DNA of 64,000 bases from Bacillus mycoides. Its GTDB lineage: Bacteria; Bacillota; Bacilli; Bacillales; Bacillaceae_G. The stretch is taken from positions 1 to 64,000 of the forward strand of contig NZ_LXLV01000058.1 of assembly GCF_001757995.1 (NCBI RefSeq), given 5' to 3'. A model generated the notes under the pieces. That model was given only the letters and a program-made list of their open reading frames with translations. It ran no database searches and was not told the origin of the DNA. Positions within the stretch are counted from its first letter, which is position 1; the number at the start of each line of letters is the position of its first letter. Positions 25,633-33,368 of the stretch are shown here, piece by piece. A program made the translations under genes and the position numbers.

Positions 25633-26871
25633 TTATTTCACTTGTATTTCAATATTAGAATCTCTATCATATCTTTTGTTCAATAAACCTTTTGTAACTA
25701 AAAGTACAGGAAATGCTACAGTTGAAAATATAGCTAGCGCTGCAAATACTACAAATCCATTTTGATACCCGTAATAATCGAGAAGTACTCCCCCAAACCA
25801 AGGACCAATTACTCCTCCAATTCCTGAAAATCCCATCGCTCCGAAGTATGTGCCTTTCAGATTGGAATCAGCGATCTCATCAATAAATACATCTGTCATT
25901 GAGAACATTAAAACTTCTCCAAATGTAAAAACAATTGTACAAATAGCTGCCCCTAACATGGATTCTACTAGTCCAAATCCAAACAATCCCCCGCTCACAA
26001 ATAACGTTCCAACCATAATAGACGCTAATGGCGTATACTTTTTACATATTTGAATAACAGGGTATTGAATAACTACTACCGTAATTGCATTTAAAGCTAG
26101 CATATATGAGAACAACTTCACTCCATCCTGAAATATATGTGCATTTGCAAAATATTGAGATACTGTCGTGGTTAAATGTGAAAAACCACTATTACTCAAA
26201 ATAATCCCGACTAAAGCAACTAAAAATACTACATCCCTTCGCAAAATGCGAATTGCATTTAACATTGTAACAGGCTTATCTGTATTTACTTTCTTTTGTT
26301 CAAGTGGGTACTTCTTAAATTGGAACGCTAATATAGCTGTATATAGAATGTATACTCCAGCTGCTACTAAAAAAGGGATTGTTGATTTTGCACTTCCGAT
26401 CTGTAATCCGACAAGTGGGCCAATCGCTACCCCAACATTTATTGCACCGTAACGCAAATTATATACGAGTAAACGATACTCTGGTTTTGTTAAATCTGAT
26501 AATAAAGCTCTTGATGTCGGTTCAAAAAAAGACCGACATAACCCATTCAAAGCGTTTAATAGAAAGAAACTAAAAACATGATCTGCAACTGAAAACCCTA
26601 TAAATACAAAAACCCAAACGATCATGGACCATATTATAATCATCTTTCGACCAAATCGATCCGATAAATTGCCCCCAATAAAACTAGCAAACACTCCAAC
26701 AAGCGCACTCGTTCCAATGATAGCACCCGTCATTCCAGCTGACACACCTTTAACAGTCGTTAAATAAATTGCTAAAAAAGGAATACTCATTGAAGTGGCG
26801 AACCTCGCAAATAGAGTCCCTATTATAATTGTCATTCCAAGCGGATGAATCTGTTGTAACTTCCCCTTCAT
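25633..26871 (-). CDS. Major facilitator superfamily transporter (drug efflux type)
   Basis: 412 aa, about twelve membrane helices. The MFS motif A in the loop between helices 2 and 3 is GGNLSDRFGRKMIII. Probable proton-coupled export; the substrate is unknown. In B. subtilis this joint (cotM to yneK) has no such gene. It marks the left edge of the roughly 35-kb insertion. ATG 26871; ribosome binding site GGTTAGAG is weak. The neighbours on the left converge on it. Confidence 0.85.
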   Translation of the reverse strand: MKGKLQQIHPLGMTIIIGTLFARFATSMSIPFLAIYLTTVKGVSAGMTGAIIGTSALVGVFASFIGGNLSDRFGRKMIIIWSMIVWVFVFIGFSVADHVFSFFLLNALNGLCRSFFEPTSRALLSDLTKPEYRLLVYNLRYGAINVGVAIGPLVGLQIGSAKSTIPFLVAAGVYILYTAILAFQFKKYPLEQKKVNTDKPVTMLNAIRILRRDVVFLVALVGIILSNSGFSHLTTTVSQYFANAHIFQDGVKLFSYMLALNAITVVVIQYPVIQICKKYTPLASIMVGTLFVSGGLFGFGLVESMLGAAICTIVFTFGEVLMFSMTDVFIDEIADSNLKGTYFGAMGFSGIGGVIGPWFGGVLLDYYGYQNGFVVFAALAIFSTVAFPVLLVTKGLLNKRYDRDSNIEIQVK

Positions 26872-26900
26872 CTCTAACCTACTCTCCCTTTTCCTACATA

Positions 26901-26932
26901 AAAAAAGAAAGCAAAGGATCTGCTTTCTTTTT
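26901..26932 (-). terminator. Terminator of the 137-aa hypothetical gene
   Basis: Stem AAAAAAGAAAGCA / TGCTTTCTTTTT with a 7-base loop, directly after the stop codon of the gene at 26938. Confidence 0.8.
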
Positions 26933-26937
26933 CCTTT

Positions 26938-27351
26938 TTATACTTGAGATGTTTGCACCCGAGCCGTTCTCGATATGTCCATATCAATGCCATATGTAAA
27001 CTGTAATTCTTTACAAATATCTTTAATTAAAATGGCTACGTTATACTTTTCATTAAATTGTAAAACAATGTTTTCCACTTCTTCATATGTATACTTATAT
27101 TCGCCAGTAATTACACTTTTTAAATCAAAGCATTCGTTAATACAAAGCTGCACAAGTAATTGATCATACTTCTCTATCACATCTTCTTTCTTCCAAAGTA
27201 ACTCCTTTACATATAACCGATCAAACTTCACACTTTCTCGATTACATTCCGTTAAAATCCGGGTCGTCTCATTCAATTCTCGATATAATTCGGAAATATT
27301 TCTGCTTAAACTAAGCAGCTTATCTACGCCGTTTTCATATAGCATTTTCAT
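26938..27351 (-). CDS. Hypothetical helical protein, 137 aa
   Basis: 137 aa (135 if the second ATG at 27345 is used; GGGGGTGGA stands close to the first). Mostly helical and charged, with ISELYRELNETTRILTEC and a C-terminal half FNEKYNVAILIKDICKELQ. Soluble, no signal or membrane span. No family recognised. It has its own terminator and is divergent from the alanyl-tRNA editing gene, with a short promoter region between. Confidence 0.7.
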   Translation of the reverse strand: MKMLYENGVDKLLSLSRNISELYRELNETTRILTECNRESVKFDRLYVKELLWKKEDVIEKYDQLLVQLCINECFDLKSVITGEYKYTYEEVENIVLQFNEKYNVAILIKDICKELQFTYGIDMDISRTARVQTSQV

Positions 27352-27482
27352 TCCACCCCCGCATTTTCTTTTTCTTATTATAGCAAGAAAATTCTAAAAA
27401 TAGTTTCTTTCTTCTGAAATATTAGGAAACTAATTTCAATTGCTTTACAATGAAACTAGTGAACACGAAAGGGGAAAGAAAT

Positions 27483-28685
27483 TTGGAGCAAAAATTATAT
27501 TACACTGACGCTTATAAACAAGACTTTACTACTAAAGTTATAAAGCAAGATTATGATAAAGAAGGTAACTTATACGTTGTTTTAAATGAAACGGCATTTT
27601 ATCCAACAGGCGGTGGGCAACCATATGATACTGGAACATTAAATGGCACCCCAGTAACTAATGTCGAAGAAGTAGATGGAGAAATTCGTCATTTTATTGT
27701 AGAACAATTACATACAGAAAAAGTAGAAGGAAAAATCAATTGGGAGCGCCGTTTTGATCATATGCAGCAACATGCAGCTCAGCACATTTTATCTGCTGCT
27801 TTTTGGGATCATTTTAACATACCCACTATCGGATTCCACCTTGGAAAAGAAACAGTAACAATTGATTTAGAAACGACAAACCTACCTACAGAAACGGTTG
27901 AAAAAGCAGTGCAAATTGCCAATAACATTGTTTTCGAAAACCATCCGATCCGTATAGAGTGGATGAACTTAGAAGAAGCGAAAACATTACCTCTTCGTAA
28001 AGAACCAACTATGAAAGAAAATATACGTGTTGTTATTATCGAAAACTATGATTACAACGGCTGTGGTGGAACGCATCCAAAACATACTGGGGAAATAGGT
28101 CCTATTCAAGTACTAGGATGGGAGCGCAATAAAGGTGGTATACGCTTAACATTTATTGCTGGTTGGCGCACACTTAAATTAATGGGACAACAGCAACAAA
28201 TTATGAAAGATGTTTCCAAACAATTAAACAGTGGCGAAACTGATATTCCAGCAAAAGTGGCACAACTTCTTGCTTCTCAAAAAGAAAACGAAAAAACAAT
28301 ACAAACAATGAATGAAAAATTATTATTTGCAGAAGCAAATGAACTATTACAACAGCCTGCAGAAATACACGTTGGAGTACTCATTTCTAAAGTATTTACA
28401 AATCGTTCCATGCAAGAAATTGCAAAACTGTCCGCTATTATTACAGAACAACAAGAGCATGCAATTACATATTTCGTTATTGAAAATGAAGACAAATTAC
28501 AATGTATTCTTGCTTGTGGTAAAGCAGTGACACTCGATATGAACACACTTTTAAAAGATGCCCTTCCTACAATTGAAGGAAAAGGTGGCGGAAATAAAAA
28601 AAGTGCTCGCGGCGGCGGAAAAGCAATTATGACTGGGGACGAGTTTTTAAATCAACTTGTTTCTTCTTTACAATCTGCAGTGTAG
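27483..28685 (+). CDS. Alanyl-tRNA editing protein (AlaX-L type, DHHA1 domain)
   Basis: 400 aa from a TTG at 27483 preceded by AAGGGG with 8-base spacing. It is a free-standing version of the alanyl-tRNA synthetase editing domain and removes serine or glycine wrongly attached to tRNA-Ala. Zinc-site motifs HxxxH (QQHAAQHILSA) and CxxxH (CGGTHPKHTGEIG) are both present. An N-terminal beta-barrel has FYPTGGGQP. The C-terminal DHHA1 domain ends with the glycine-rich GGGNKKSARGGGK. Length fits the long AlaX-L class. Confidence 0.92.
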   Translation: MEQKLYYTDAYKQDFTTKVIKQDYDKEGNLYVVLNETAFYPTGGGQPYDTGTLNGTPVTNVEEVDGEIRHFIVEQLHTEKVEGKINWERRFDHMQQHAAQHILSAAFWDHFNIPTIGFHLGKETVTIDLETTNLPTETVEKAVQIANNIVFENHPIRIEWMNLEEAKTLPLRKEPTMKENIRVVIIENYDYNGCGGTHPKHTGEIGPIQVLGWERNKGGIRLTFIAGWRTLKLMGQQQQIMKDVSKQLNSGETDIPAKVAQLLASQKENEKTIQTMNEKLLFAEANELLQQPAEIHVGVLISKVFTNRSMQEIAKLSAIITEQQEHAITYFVIENEDKLQCILACGKAVTLDMNTLLKDALPTIEGKGGGNKKSARGGGKAIMTGDEFLNQLVSSLQSAV

Positions 28686-28695
28686 ATTATTTTAT

Positions 28696-28737
28696 GAAGT
28701 GGATGTCATTGAACTGTGTGACATCCACTTCTCTTTT
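28696..28737 (+). terminator. Terminator of the alanyl-tRNA editing gene
   Basis: Perfect 13-bp stem GAAGTGGATGTCA / TGACATCCACTTC, then TCTTTT. Confidence 0.9.
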
Positions 28738-28739
28738 CT

Positions 28740-28910
28740 GCTTTGTGCACAGTAGTACAGTAAATGAAATTATATGAACGATTCTGCAAATATATCTATC
28801 ACAACTCGCAATATATCAGCGATTCTATAAGAAATATCGATTTACCGACAAAATACGATAATGAACACAGCTTATAGAGTAAGAGAAGGCTGCTACACAA
28901 TAACAGCCTC
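28740..28910. other. Intergenic block with a 37-codon ORF and a hairpin, possibly an interspersed repeat
   Basis: On the plus strand 28764-28877 is open for 37 codons (ending KYDNEHSL) but has no ribosome binding site. The minus-strand sequence looks like a repeat family I have met in B. cereus-group intergenic DNA, but I cannot name it. A hairpin AGGCTG / CAGCCT (28887-28910) probably ends the Nudix gene transcript. Confidence 0.3.
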
Positions 28911-28919
28911 CTCCTATAT

Positions 28920-29363
28920 TTACAAACCAATATTTTGTTTTAATCCTTGATAACTCCCAGCGTTCAAGAACTTTTTAGATGCAAGTTTAATGAACTTCTC
29001 AGAAAAACCATAGCCACTTAATTCTTTAATCGGTACCATTTGCACATCATGAATCGGATTATGATCAAACTCATTTGAAGGTAGTGTAATTTCACCTTCT
29101 ACCTTTTCAAGTAAAAATGTAATATGTAATAAAGATGGGCTAGCATCCGGTTTATCACAAACATATAGTAGCTTCTTAATTTTAACTTCTAATCCCGTTT
29201 CTTCTCTCATTTCTCGAATCATTGCTTCTTCTAACGTTTCACCGTTCTCTACTCTCCCTCCAGGTAAAGACCAATTTCGGTTAGCAACTTTTTGGTTTAC
29301 TAGCAATATCTTATCATCTTCAATTAAAACTCCAGTAACACGAACTTGCATTACATTTTCCAT
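28920..29363 (-). CDS. Nudix hydrolase
   Basis: 147 aa from ATG 29363 after GAGGAG; upstream in-frame codons lie in front of this ribosome binding site. The Nudix box GGRVENGETLEEAMIREMREETGL (positions about 36-59) has the metal-binding REEGE-type residues as REMREET. It hydrolyses a nucleoside diphosphate linked to some other moiety; the substrate is unknown. Single gene, divergent from the SAP-domain gene. Confidence 0.9.
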   Translation of the reverse strand: MENVMQVRVTGVLIEDDKILLVNQKVANRNWSLPGGRVENGETLEEAMIREMREETGLEVKIKKLLYVCDKPDASPSLLHITFLLEKVEGEITLPSNEFDHNPIHDVQMVPIKELSGYGFSEKFIKLASKKFLNAGSYQGLKQNIGL

Positions 29364-29412
29364 ATGTAATCTCCTCTTCCCTTTACATTTACAAATTAAT
29401 CCTTCCACAAAA

Positions 29413-29426
29413 AGAACGTACGTTTT
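29413..29426 (+). promoter_or_regulatory. Possible LexA-like box before the SAP-domain gene
   Basis: AGAACGTACGTTTT fits GAAC-N4-GTTC at 7 of 8 core positions and abuts a TATAAT (29426-29431). Such near matches can arise by chance. Confidence 0.3.
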
Positions 29427-29467
29427 ATAATTAAAGGAAATTATGGAAGAAAGAAGTTGTTACATTC

Positions 29468-30049
29468 ATGCGTCCACCTTTAACAAAGTCTATATCACTC
29501 GAAGATTTCCAAAATTATTATTGGTTAAAAGCTGAACTGCAAACATTTTGTCGTGAGCATGATTTACCAGCGACCGACTCTAAAGTCGAAATCACTGAGC
29601 GTATCTCACATTATTTAACTACAGGAAAAATATTAAAAAACAGTTCTCATCAAAAAAAGAGTAAAACATCTCTCTCTTATAAAGAGCTTTCTTTACAAAC
29701 AGTTATTACTGAAAATCACCGTTGTAGTGAAGATGTTCTTGCTTTTTTTAAAGAAAATATCGACGCAAACTTCCGCTTTACAGTAGCCCTTCAAAAGTTT
29801 TTTAAAGAGAATATCGGAAAAACATATGAAGATGCTATAACGTTTTGGTATGAAGAAAATGAAAGAAAAAAAGACCCTACATATAAAACAACTATCGGTA
29901 CACAGTTTGAATACAATCGTTTTACTCGTGCTTTTTTCGAAGACCCTTTCAACAAAGGAAAATCAAAAGCTGATGCAATCGCTGCTTGGAACGAAATAAA
30001 AGTAAAACCTGGTAGCAATGCCTATATTCCTCAAAAAGTAGAAAACTAG
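29468..30049 (+). CDS. SAP-domain protein with C-terminal DUF6434-like domain
   Basis: 193 aa. The N-terminal SAP-type motif (about 9-50, ISLEDFQNYYWLKAELQTFC ... KVEITERISHYLTTG) is a helix-extension-helix that binds DNA in other proteins. The C-terminal half (about 75-190) has a repeated helical pattern with FRFTVALQKFFKENIGKTYEDAITFWYEE and FNKGKSKADAIAAWNEIK, resembling DUF6434. Function unknown. A LexA-like box lies just upstream, which would fit a DNA-related role, but this is weak evidence. It converges on the yhfS homologue. Confidence 0.75.
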   Translation: MRPPLTKSISLEDFQNYYWLKAELQTFCREHDLPATDSKVEITERISHYLTTGKILKNSSHQKKSKTSLSYKELSLQTVITENHRCSEDVLAFFKENIDANFRFTVALQKFFKENIGKTYEDAITFWYEENERKKDPTYKTTIGTQFEYNRFTRAFFEDPFNKGKSKADAIAAWNEIKVKPGSNAYIPQKVEN

Positions 30050-30056
30050 TTCCTTT

Positions 30057-31148
30057 CTAGTCTTCTACTTTCTCAAATAATAGAGCAAGACCTATTCCGC
30101 CTCCAATTCCTAATGTCGCAATTCCATATTTCATAGACTCTCTTCTTGCCTGATAAAACAAACGTGTCACAAGCATAGCCCCAGATGCACCGTACGGATG
30201 ACCGAGTGCAATTGCACCACCATTTACATTTAATTTTTCATACGGAATTTTCAACTCCTTTGCACATGCCACAACTTTCGAAGCAAAGGCTTCATTTATT
30301 TCAAAATAATCTATGTCCTCTACTTTTAAATTCATTTCATTTAATAATTTATTCACAGCATATATCGGACCAGTCCCTGGAAAATTTGGATCAACTCCAA
30401 TTACAGCACTGTGAACAAACCGAAGAACAGGCTTATATCCTAATTTCCGAGCTTGCCCCTCTTCCATTACAAGAACAGCACATGCCCCATCATTTACACC
30501 ACACGAATTACCTGCCGTCACCGTTCCATTTTGTAAAAATACAGGTTTTGTTCTCTTAATCATTCTTTCATACTTCATTTCTCGCTTTATAGCTTCATCT
30601 AACAATCCATTAAGTGATAATATTTCTTCTTGTACATATCCTTTTTCTAACGCTTGTAGCGTCCGCTTATAACTAAGACAAGCATACTCGTCTTGCATTT
30701 CTCTCGTTATGTTATAACGCTCTGCAACATATTCAGCCGCCAATCCCATATCAGGGTCTCCAATTGTTTCAGGTGAAAACCGCGCTCTATTTTGAAAAGG
30801 TGACGTACTTGTACTCTCTACTCCCCCTGCAATATAGCAATTACCGGCTCCGCCTTGAATAAAATGACATGCGGCGCGAATTGCCTCTAATCCAGCACCG
30901 CATTGCCGGTCAATCGTTACACCAGGTATATGATAACCAAGTCCCGCTTCTAAAGCAGATAATCTTGCAACATTACCTCCTGGTCCAATGACATTCCCTA
31001 ATATGACATCATCCATTTCTCTCTCAATTCCTTTACTTAAAAATGCAAGGAGCGGCGCTACTAATTGCTGAACTTCATAATCTCTCAACATCCCATTTTT
31101 CTTGCCAATGGGCGTCCTTTTCGCTTCTACAATAACTGCTCTATTCAT
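30057..31148 (-). CDS. yhfS: Thiolase-family acyltransferase, YhfS homologue, lacking the second active cysteine
   Basis: 362 aa from ATG 31148 (RBS CAGGAG), overlapping the yhfT stop by 8 bases. Thiolase fold with nucleophile Cys83 (DRQCGAGLEAI), NEAFA and His316 in GHPYGASGA. The second catalytic cysteine, expected in a TLCxGGGxG segment, is Gly346 (ATLGIGGGIG). The protein is also about 30 residues shorter than common thiolases. Condensation or degradation by the usual two-cysteine mechanism is therefore doubtful. Third gene of bioY-yhfT-yhfS, an order shared with B. subtilis yhfUTS, which is in the BirA (biotin) regulon. A role in making a biotin precursor or in acyl-CoA turnover is inference only. 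Confidence 0.85.
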   Translation of the reverse strand: MNRAVIVEAKRTPIGKKNGMLRDYEVQQLVAPLLAFLSKGIEREMDDVILGNVIGPGGNVARLSALEAGLGYHIPGVTIDRQCGAGLEAIRAACHFIQGGAGNCYIAGGVESTSTSPFQNRARFSPETIGDPDMGLAAEYVAERYNITREMQDEYACLSYKRTLQALEKGYVQEEILSLNGLLDEAIKREMKYERMIKRTKPVFLQNGTVTAGNSCGVNDGACAVLVMEEGQARKLGYKPVLRFVHSAVIGVDPNFPGTGPIYAVNKLLNEMNLKVEDIDYFEINEAFASKVVACAKELKIPYEKLNVNGGAIALGHPYGASGAMLVTRLFYQARRESMKYGIATLGIGGGIGLALLFEKVED

Positions 31149-32613
31149 GTACCTTCTCCTGATTTTCAATTATACTTTTTGCTGCAATGCGAGCTACTTT
31201 CCCGCTACTCGTATAAGGTATTTCATCTACAAAATGCCATTCTTTCGGTATTTTAAAAGAGGATAATCGTTGTAAGCAATAACTCTTTAATTGTTGCTTC
31301 GTAGCACTTCCTTTTACGATAGCGACAGGCTTTTCACCCCAATAACTATCTTTTATACCAACAACAACAATTTCTTCAACAGCTGGGTGCGTATGTAACA
31401 CACTTTCTATTTCTTCTGGAAAAATATTGATTCCTCCAAATAAAATTATATTCTTCTCTCTACCAACAATATATATAAAGCCTTCTTCATCTTGATAGCC
31501 TACATCTCGCACTGTCATCCAGCCATCTGCAGTCAACTCTAGAGCTAAAACACCATCCAATATATAGCCCATAAAAAGCTGATCACTTCTCACATAAACA
31601 GTTCCTATTTCACCTATCTGTACTTGCTCTCCTGCTTCATTACATATTCGAACTTGTACATTATGACAAGGCTTCCCTACTGAAGTCGGCTTTCTTTCAC
31701 TCTCTTCATCGATCAATGCCGTTACAAAACTTAGCTCAGACGCACCATAAAACTCATATCTTTTTGCATAAGGAAACATATTCTTCATCTTTTCTTTCGC
31801 TTCAGCTTCCCATTTCGCTCCTGACGAAATAATTTTCATTTCCCTTTCAATTACTTTATTTTCTTTATACAAAGACTCAAGCATTGTAGGGACTGTATAC
31901 ATTACAGAAATATTCTCTATCTTTAGACTAGATAACACTTGAACTGGTACAAACTTTCTCATTATGTGTACCGTTTGTCCTAAAAATAATGCACTTATTG
32001 CTCCATATAGGAACAAAGAATGGACAAGCGTTCCAGCTATTAAAATAGAATCTTCCTTTTTCATATGAAAGTCATGTACATTACAATCAAAACTATGAAC
32101 CCACGATTGTTGTGCACGTAAAAATGCTTTTGCCCTTCCAGTCGATCCTGATGTAAATCCCATATAAAAAGGAGCGTTTTGTACATTTTCTACAGGATGA
32201 TATGTAGGAAGATAGTTCTCAATCATTTCTTTCCATTCTTCAATCTCAATAACCCTTCCTTCTTCGCAGGATATATCACTAAGCCTATACTGCTCTGCCA
32301 CAATAATCTCCGGTTTACTAATCGCTATTCTTTCTTTAAGTTCATCTCGTTTCCATTTTATATCTAGCGGCACACAAACCCATCCAGCCATTGCGGAACC
32401 CGCAAATATTTGTAAAAACTCAGTACAATTTTCTAATACAATTGCTACTGTTTTATTCTTCGAGTCTTTTTCATTCAACCAGTTTGCTACTTTACAAACT
32501 GACTCGAACCAATCTTTATATGTTAACACTCTATCCTTGTCTTTAATCGCTATTTTATTTGGTTGTAAAGAGGCATACTTTTTGTATTCTTTTGTAATCC
32601 CTATATGTGACAT
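31141..32613 (-). CDS. yhfT: AMP-forming acyl-CoA synthetase, YhfT homologue
   Basis: 490 aa. Activates a carboxylic acid with ATP and CoA. The ATP-binding P-loop is FTSGSTGRAKAF, followed by YGASELS (A5), the hinge region DVGYQDEEGFIYIVGREKN and the C-terminal lysine in YTSSGKVAR. The substrate is not evident from sequence. In B. subtilis yhfT lies between yhfU (a BioY biotin transporter) and yhfS, and the same order is kept here. A terminator-like hairpin (32634-32662) separates it from bioY, so it may be expressed at a lower level than bioY. Confidence 0.88.
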   Translation of the reverse strand: MSHIGITKEYKKYASLQPNKIAIKDKDRVLTYKDWFESVCKVANWLNEKDSKNKTVAIVLENCTEFLQIFAGSAMAGWVCVPLDIKWKRDELKERIAISKPEIIVAEQYRLSDISCEEGRVIEIEEWKEMIENYLPTYHPVENVQNAPFYMGFTSGSTGRAKAFLRAQQSWVHSFDCNVHDFHMKKEDSILIAGTLVHSLFLYGAISALFLGQTVHIMRKFVPVQVLSSLKIENISVMYTVPTMLESLYKENKVIEREMKIISSGAKWEAEAKEKMKNMFPYAKRYEFYGASELSFVTALIDEESERKPTSVGKPCHNVQVRICNEAGEQVQIGEIGTVYVRSDQLFMGYILDGVLALELTADGWMTVRDVGYQDEEGFIYIVGREKNIILFGGINIFPEEIESVLHTHPAVEEIVVVGIKDSYWGEKPVAIVKGSATKQQLKSYCLQRLSSFKIPKEWHFVDEIPYTSSGKVARIAAKSIIENQEKVHE

Positions 32614-32633
32614 CCTTTCTTTACAAAATAATA

Positions 32634-32662
32634 AAAAGAAACACGCGCGTAACGTGTTTCTC
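32634..32662 (-). terminator. Intra-operon terminator between bioY and yhfT
   Basis: Stem GAAACACG / CGTGTTTC then TTTTTATT on the minus strand, right after bioY. Likely partial, since yhfT has no obvious promoter of its own. Confidence 0.75.
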
Positions 32663-32669
32663 CTTTTTC

Positions 32670-33245
32670 TTATCCTGCATTTGTAATTTTTTTATTCTTC
32701 AAAGCAGGCGTAATAATATGTTTCAATGAGCGATGTAACCTTGTCACAAGAATCGCTGCTATAATCGCTTTTATGCAATCACCTGGTAAAAATACGACAC
32801 TTACTTTCATCGTTTCCCATACGGAAATATCCATTACGAAAGCTTGTACAATGATACCAAATACATAAACTACGAAAATACCACCAATTATATTAATACA
32901 TAATACTTTTATAATAGAAACTTCACGTAAACGCTCAATGAAATAACCAATTACAAATGCTCCTACAATATAACCAAGTAAATATCCTGCACTTGGCCCA
33001 ACAAATACGCCTGGACCCCCGCGTCCACCCGCAAGTAATGGTGCTCCAACTCCAACTATAAGTAAGAAAATAAGTTGACTTAATGCACCAAGACGTGAGC
33101 CTAACAGCCCACCAGCAAGCATAACACCAAGTGATTGTAATGTAATTGGAACTGGTGTGATAGAAAGAGCAATCGGAGGAATTAAGCCTAGCACTCCCAT
33201 AATCGAACTAAATAAAGCGACGAAAACTAAGTTTTTTGTATTCAT
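32670..33245 (-). CDS. bioY: Biotin transporter BioY (S-component), YhfU homologue
   Basis: 191 aa with six predicted membrane helices and the BioY segments PITLQSLGVMLAGGLLGSR and GPSAGYLLGY(I)VGAF. BioY binds biotin in the membrane and works alone or with the energy-coupling-factor module encoded elsewhere. ATG 33245 after AGGAG. The promoter is a near-perfect sigma-A sequence, and two BirA-like operators flank or overlap it, so biotin should repress the operon. Confidence 0.95.
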   Translation of the reverse strand: MNTKNLVFVALFSSIMGVLGLIPPIALSITPVPITLQSLGVMLAGGLLGSRLGALSQLIFLLIVGVGAPLLAGGRGGPGVFVGPSAGYLLGYIVGAFVIGYFIERLREVSIIKVLCINIIGGIFVVYVFGIIVQAFVMDISVWETMKVSVVFLPGDCIKAIIAAILVTRLHRSLKHIITPALKNKKITNAG

Positions 33246-33260
33246 GTTTGCTTCTCCTAT

Positions 33261-33291
33261 TTGTAAACTTAAATTAGATTTTAGATAACAT
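33261..33291 (-). promoter_or_regulatory. BirA-like operator 1 (downstream of the bioY transcription start)
   Basis: TTGTAAAC, 15-bp spacer, GATAACAT (read on the plus strand). One good half-site and one degenerate half-site at the spacing used by BirA operators. Confidence 0.5.
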
Positions 33292-33303
33292 ATTACAGGA
33301 GTT

Positions 33304-33332
33304 ATATTATCTTTCTATCCGCCTTTTGTCAA
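33304..33332 (-). promoter_or_regulatory. Sigma-A promoter of the bioY operon
   Basis: Minus-strand TTGACA (33327-33332), 17-bp spacer, TAATAT (33304-33309). Confidence 0.85.
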
Positions 33333-33356
33333 CCTTATTCACACACAAGTTTACAA
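33326..33356 (-). promoter_or_regulatory. BirA-like operator 2 (overlaps the -35 of bioY)
   Basis: On the minus strand TTGTAAAC, 15-bp spacer, GTTGACAA. The halves are inverted copies at 7 of 8 positions, and the right half contains the TTGACA -35. BirA with biotinyl-AMP would block RNA polymerase here. Confidence 0.7.
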
Positions 33357-33368
33357 ATATAGATTCAA

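Noticed and set aside
26901-27440. Possible toxin-antitoxin pair around the 137-aa gene
   Set aside because: Only one gene is present, with its own terminator and no partner ORF.
28764-28877. 37-codon plus-strand ORF
   Set aside because: No ribosome binding site and it sits after a terminator; kept only as part of a possible repeat, not as a gene.
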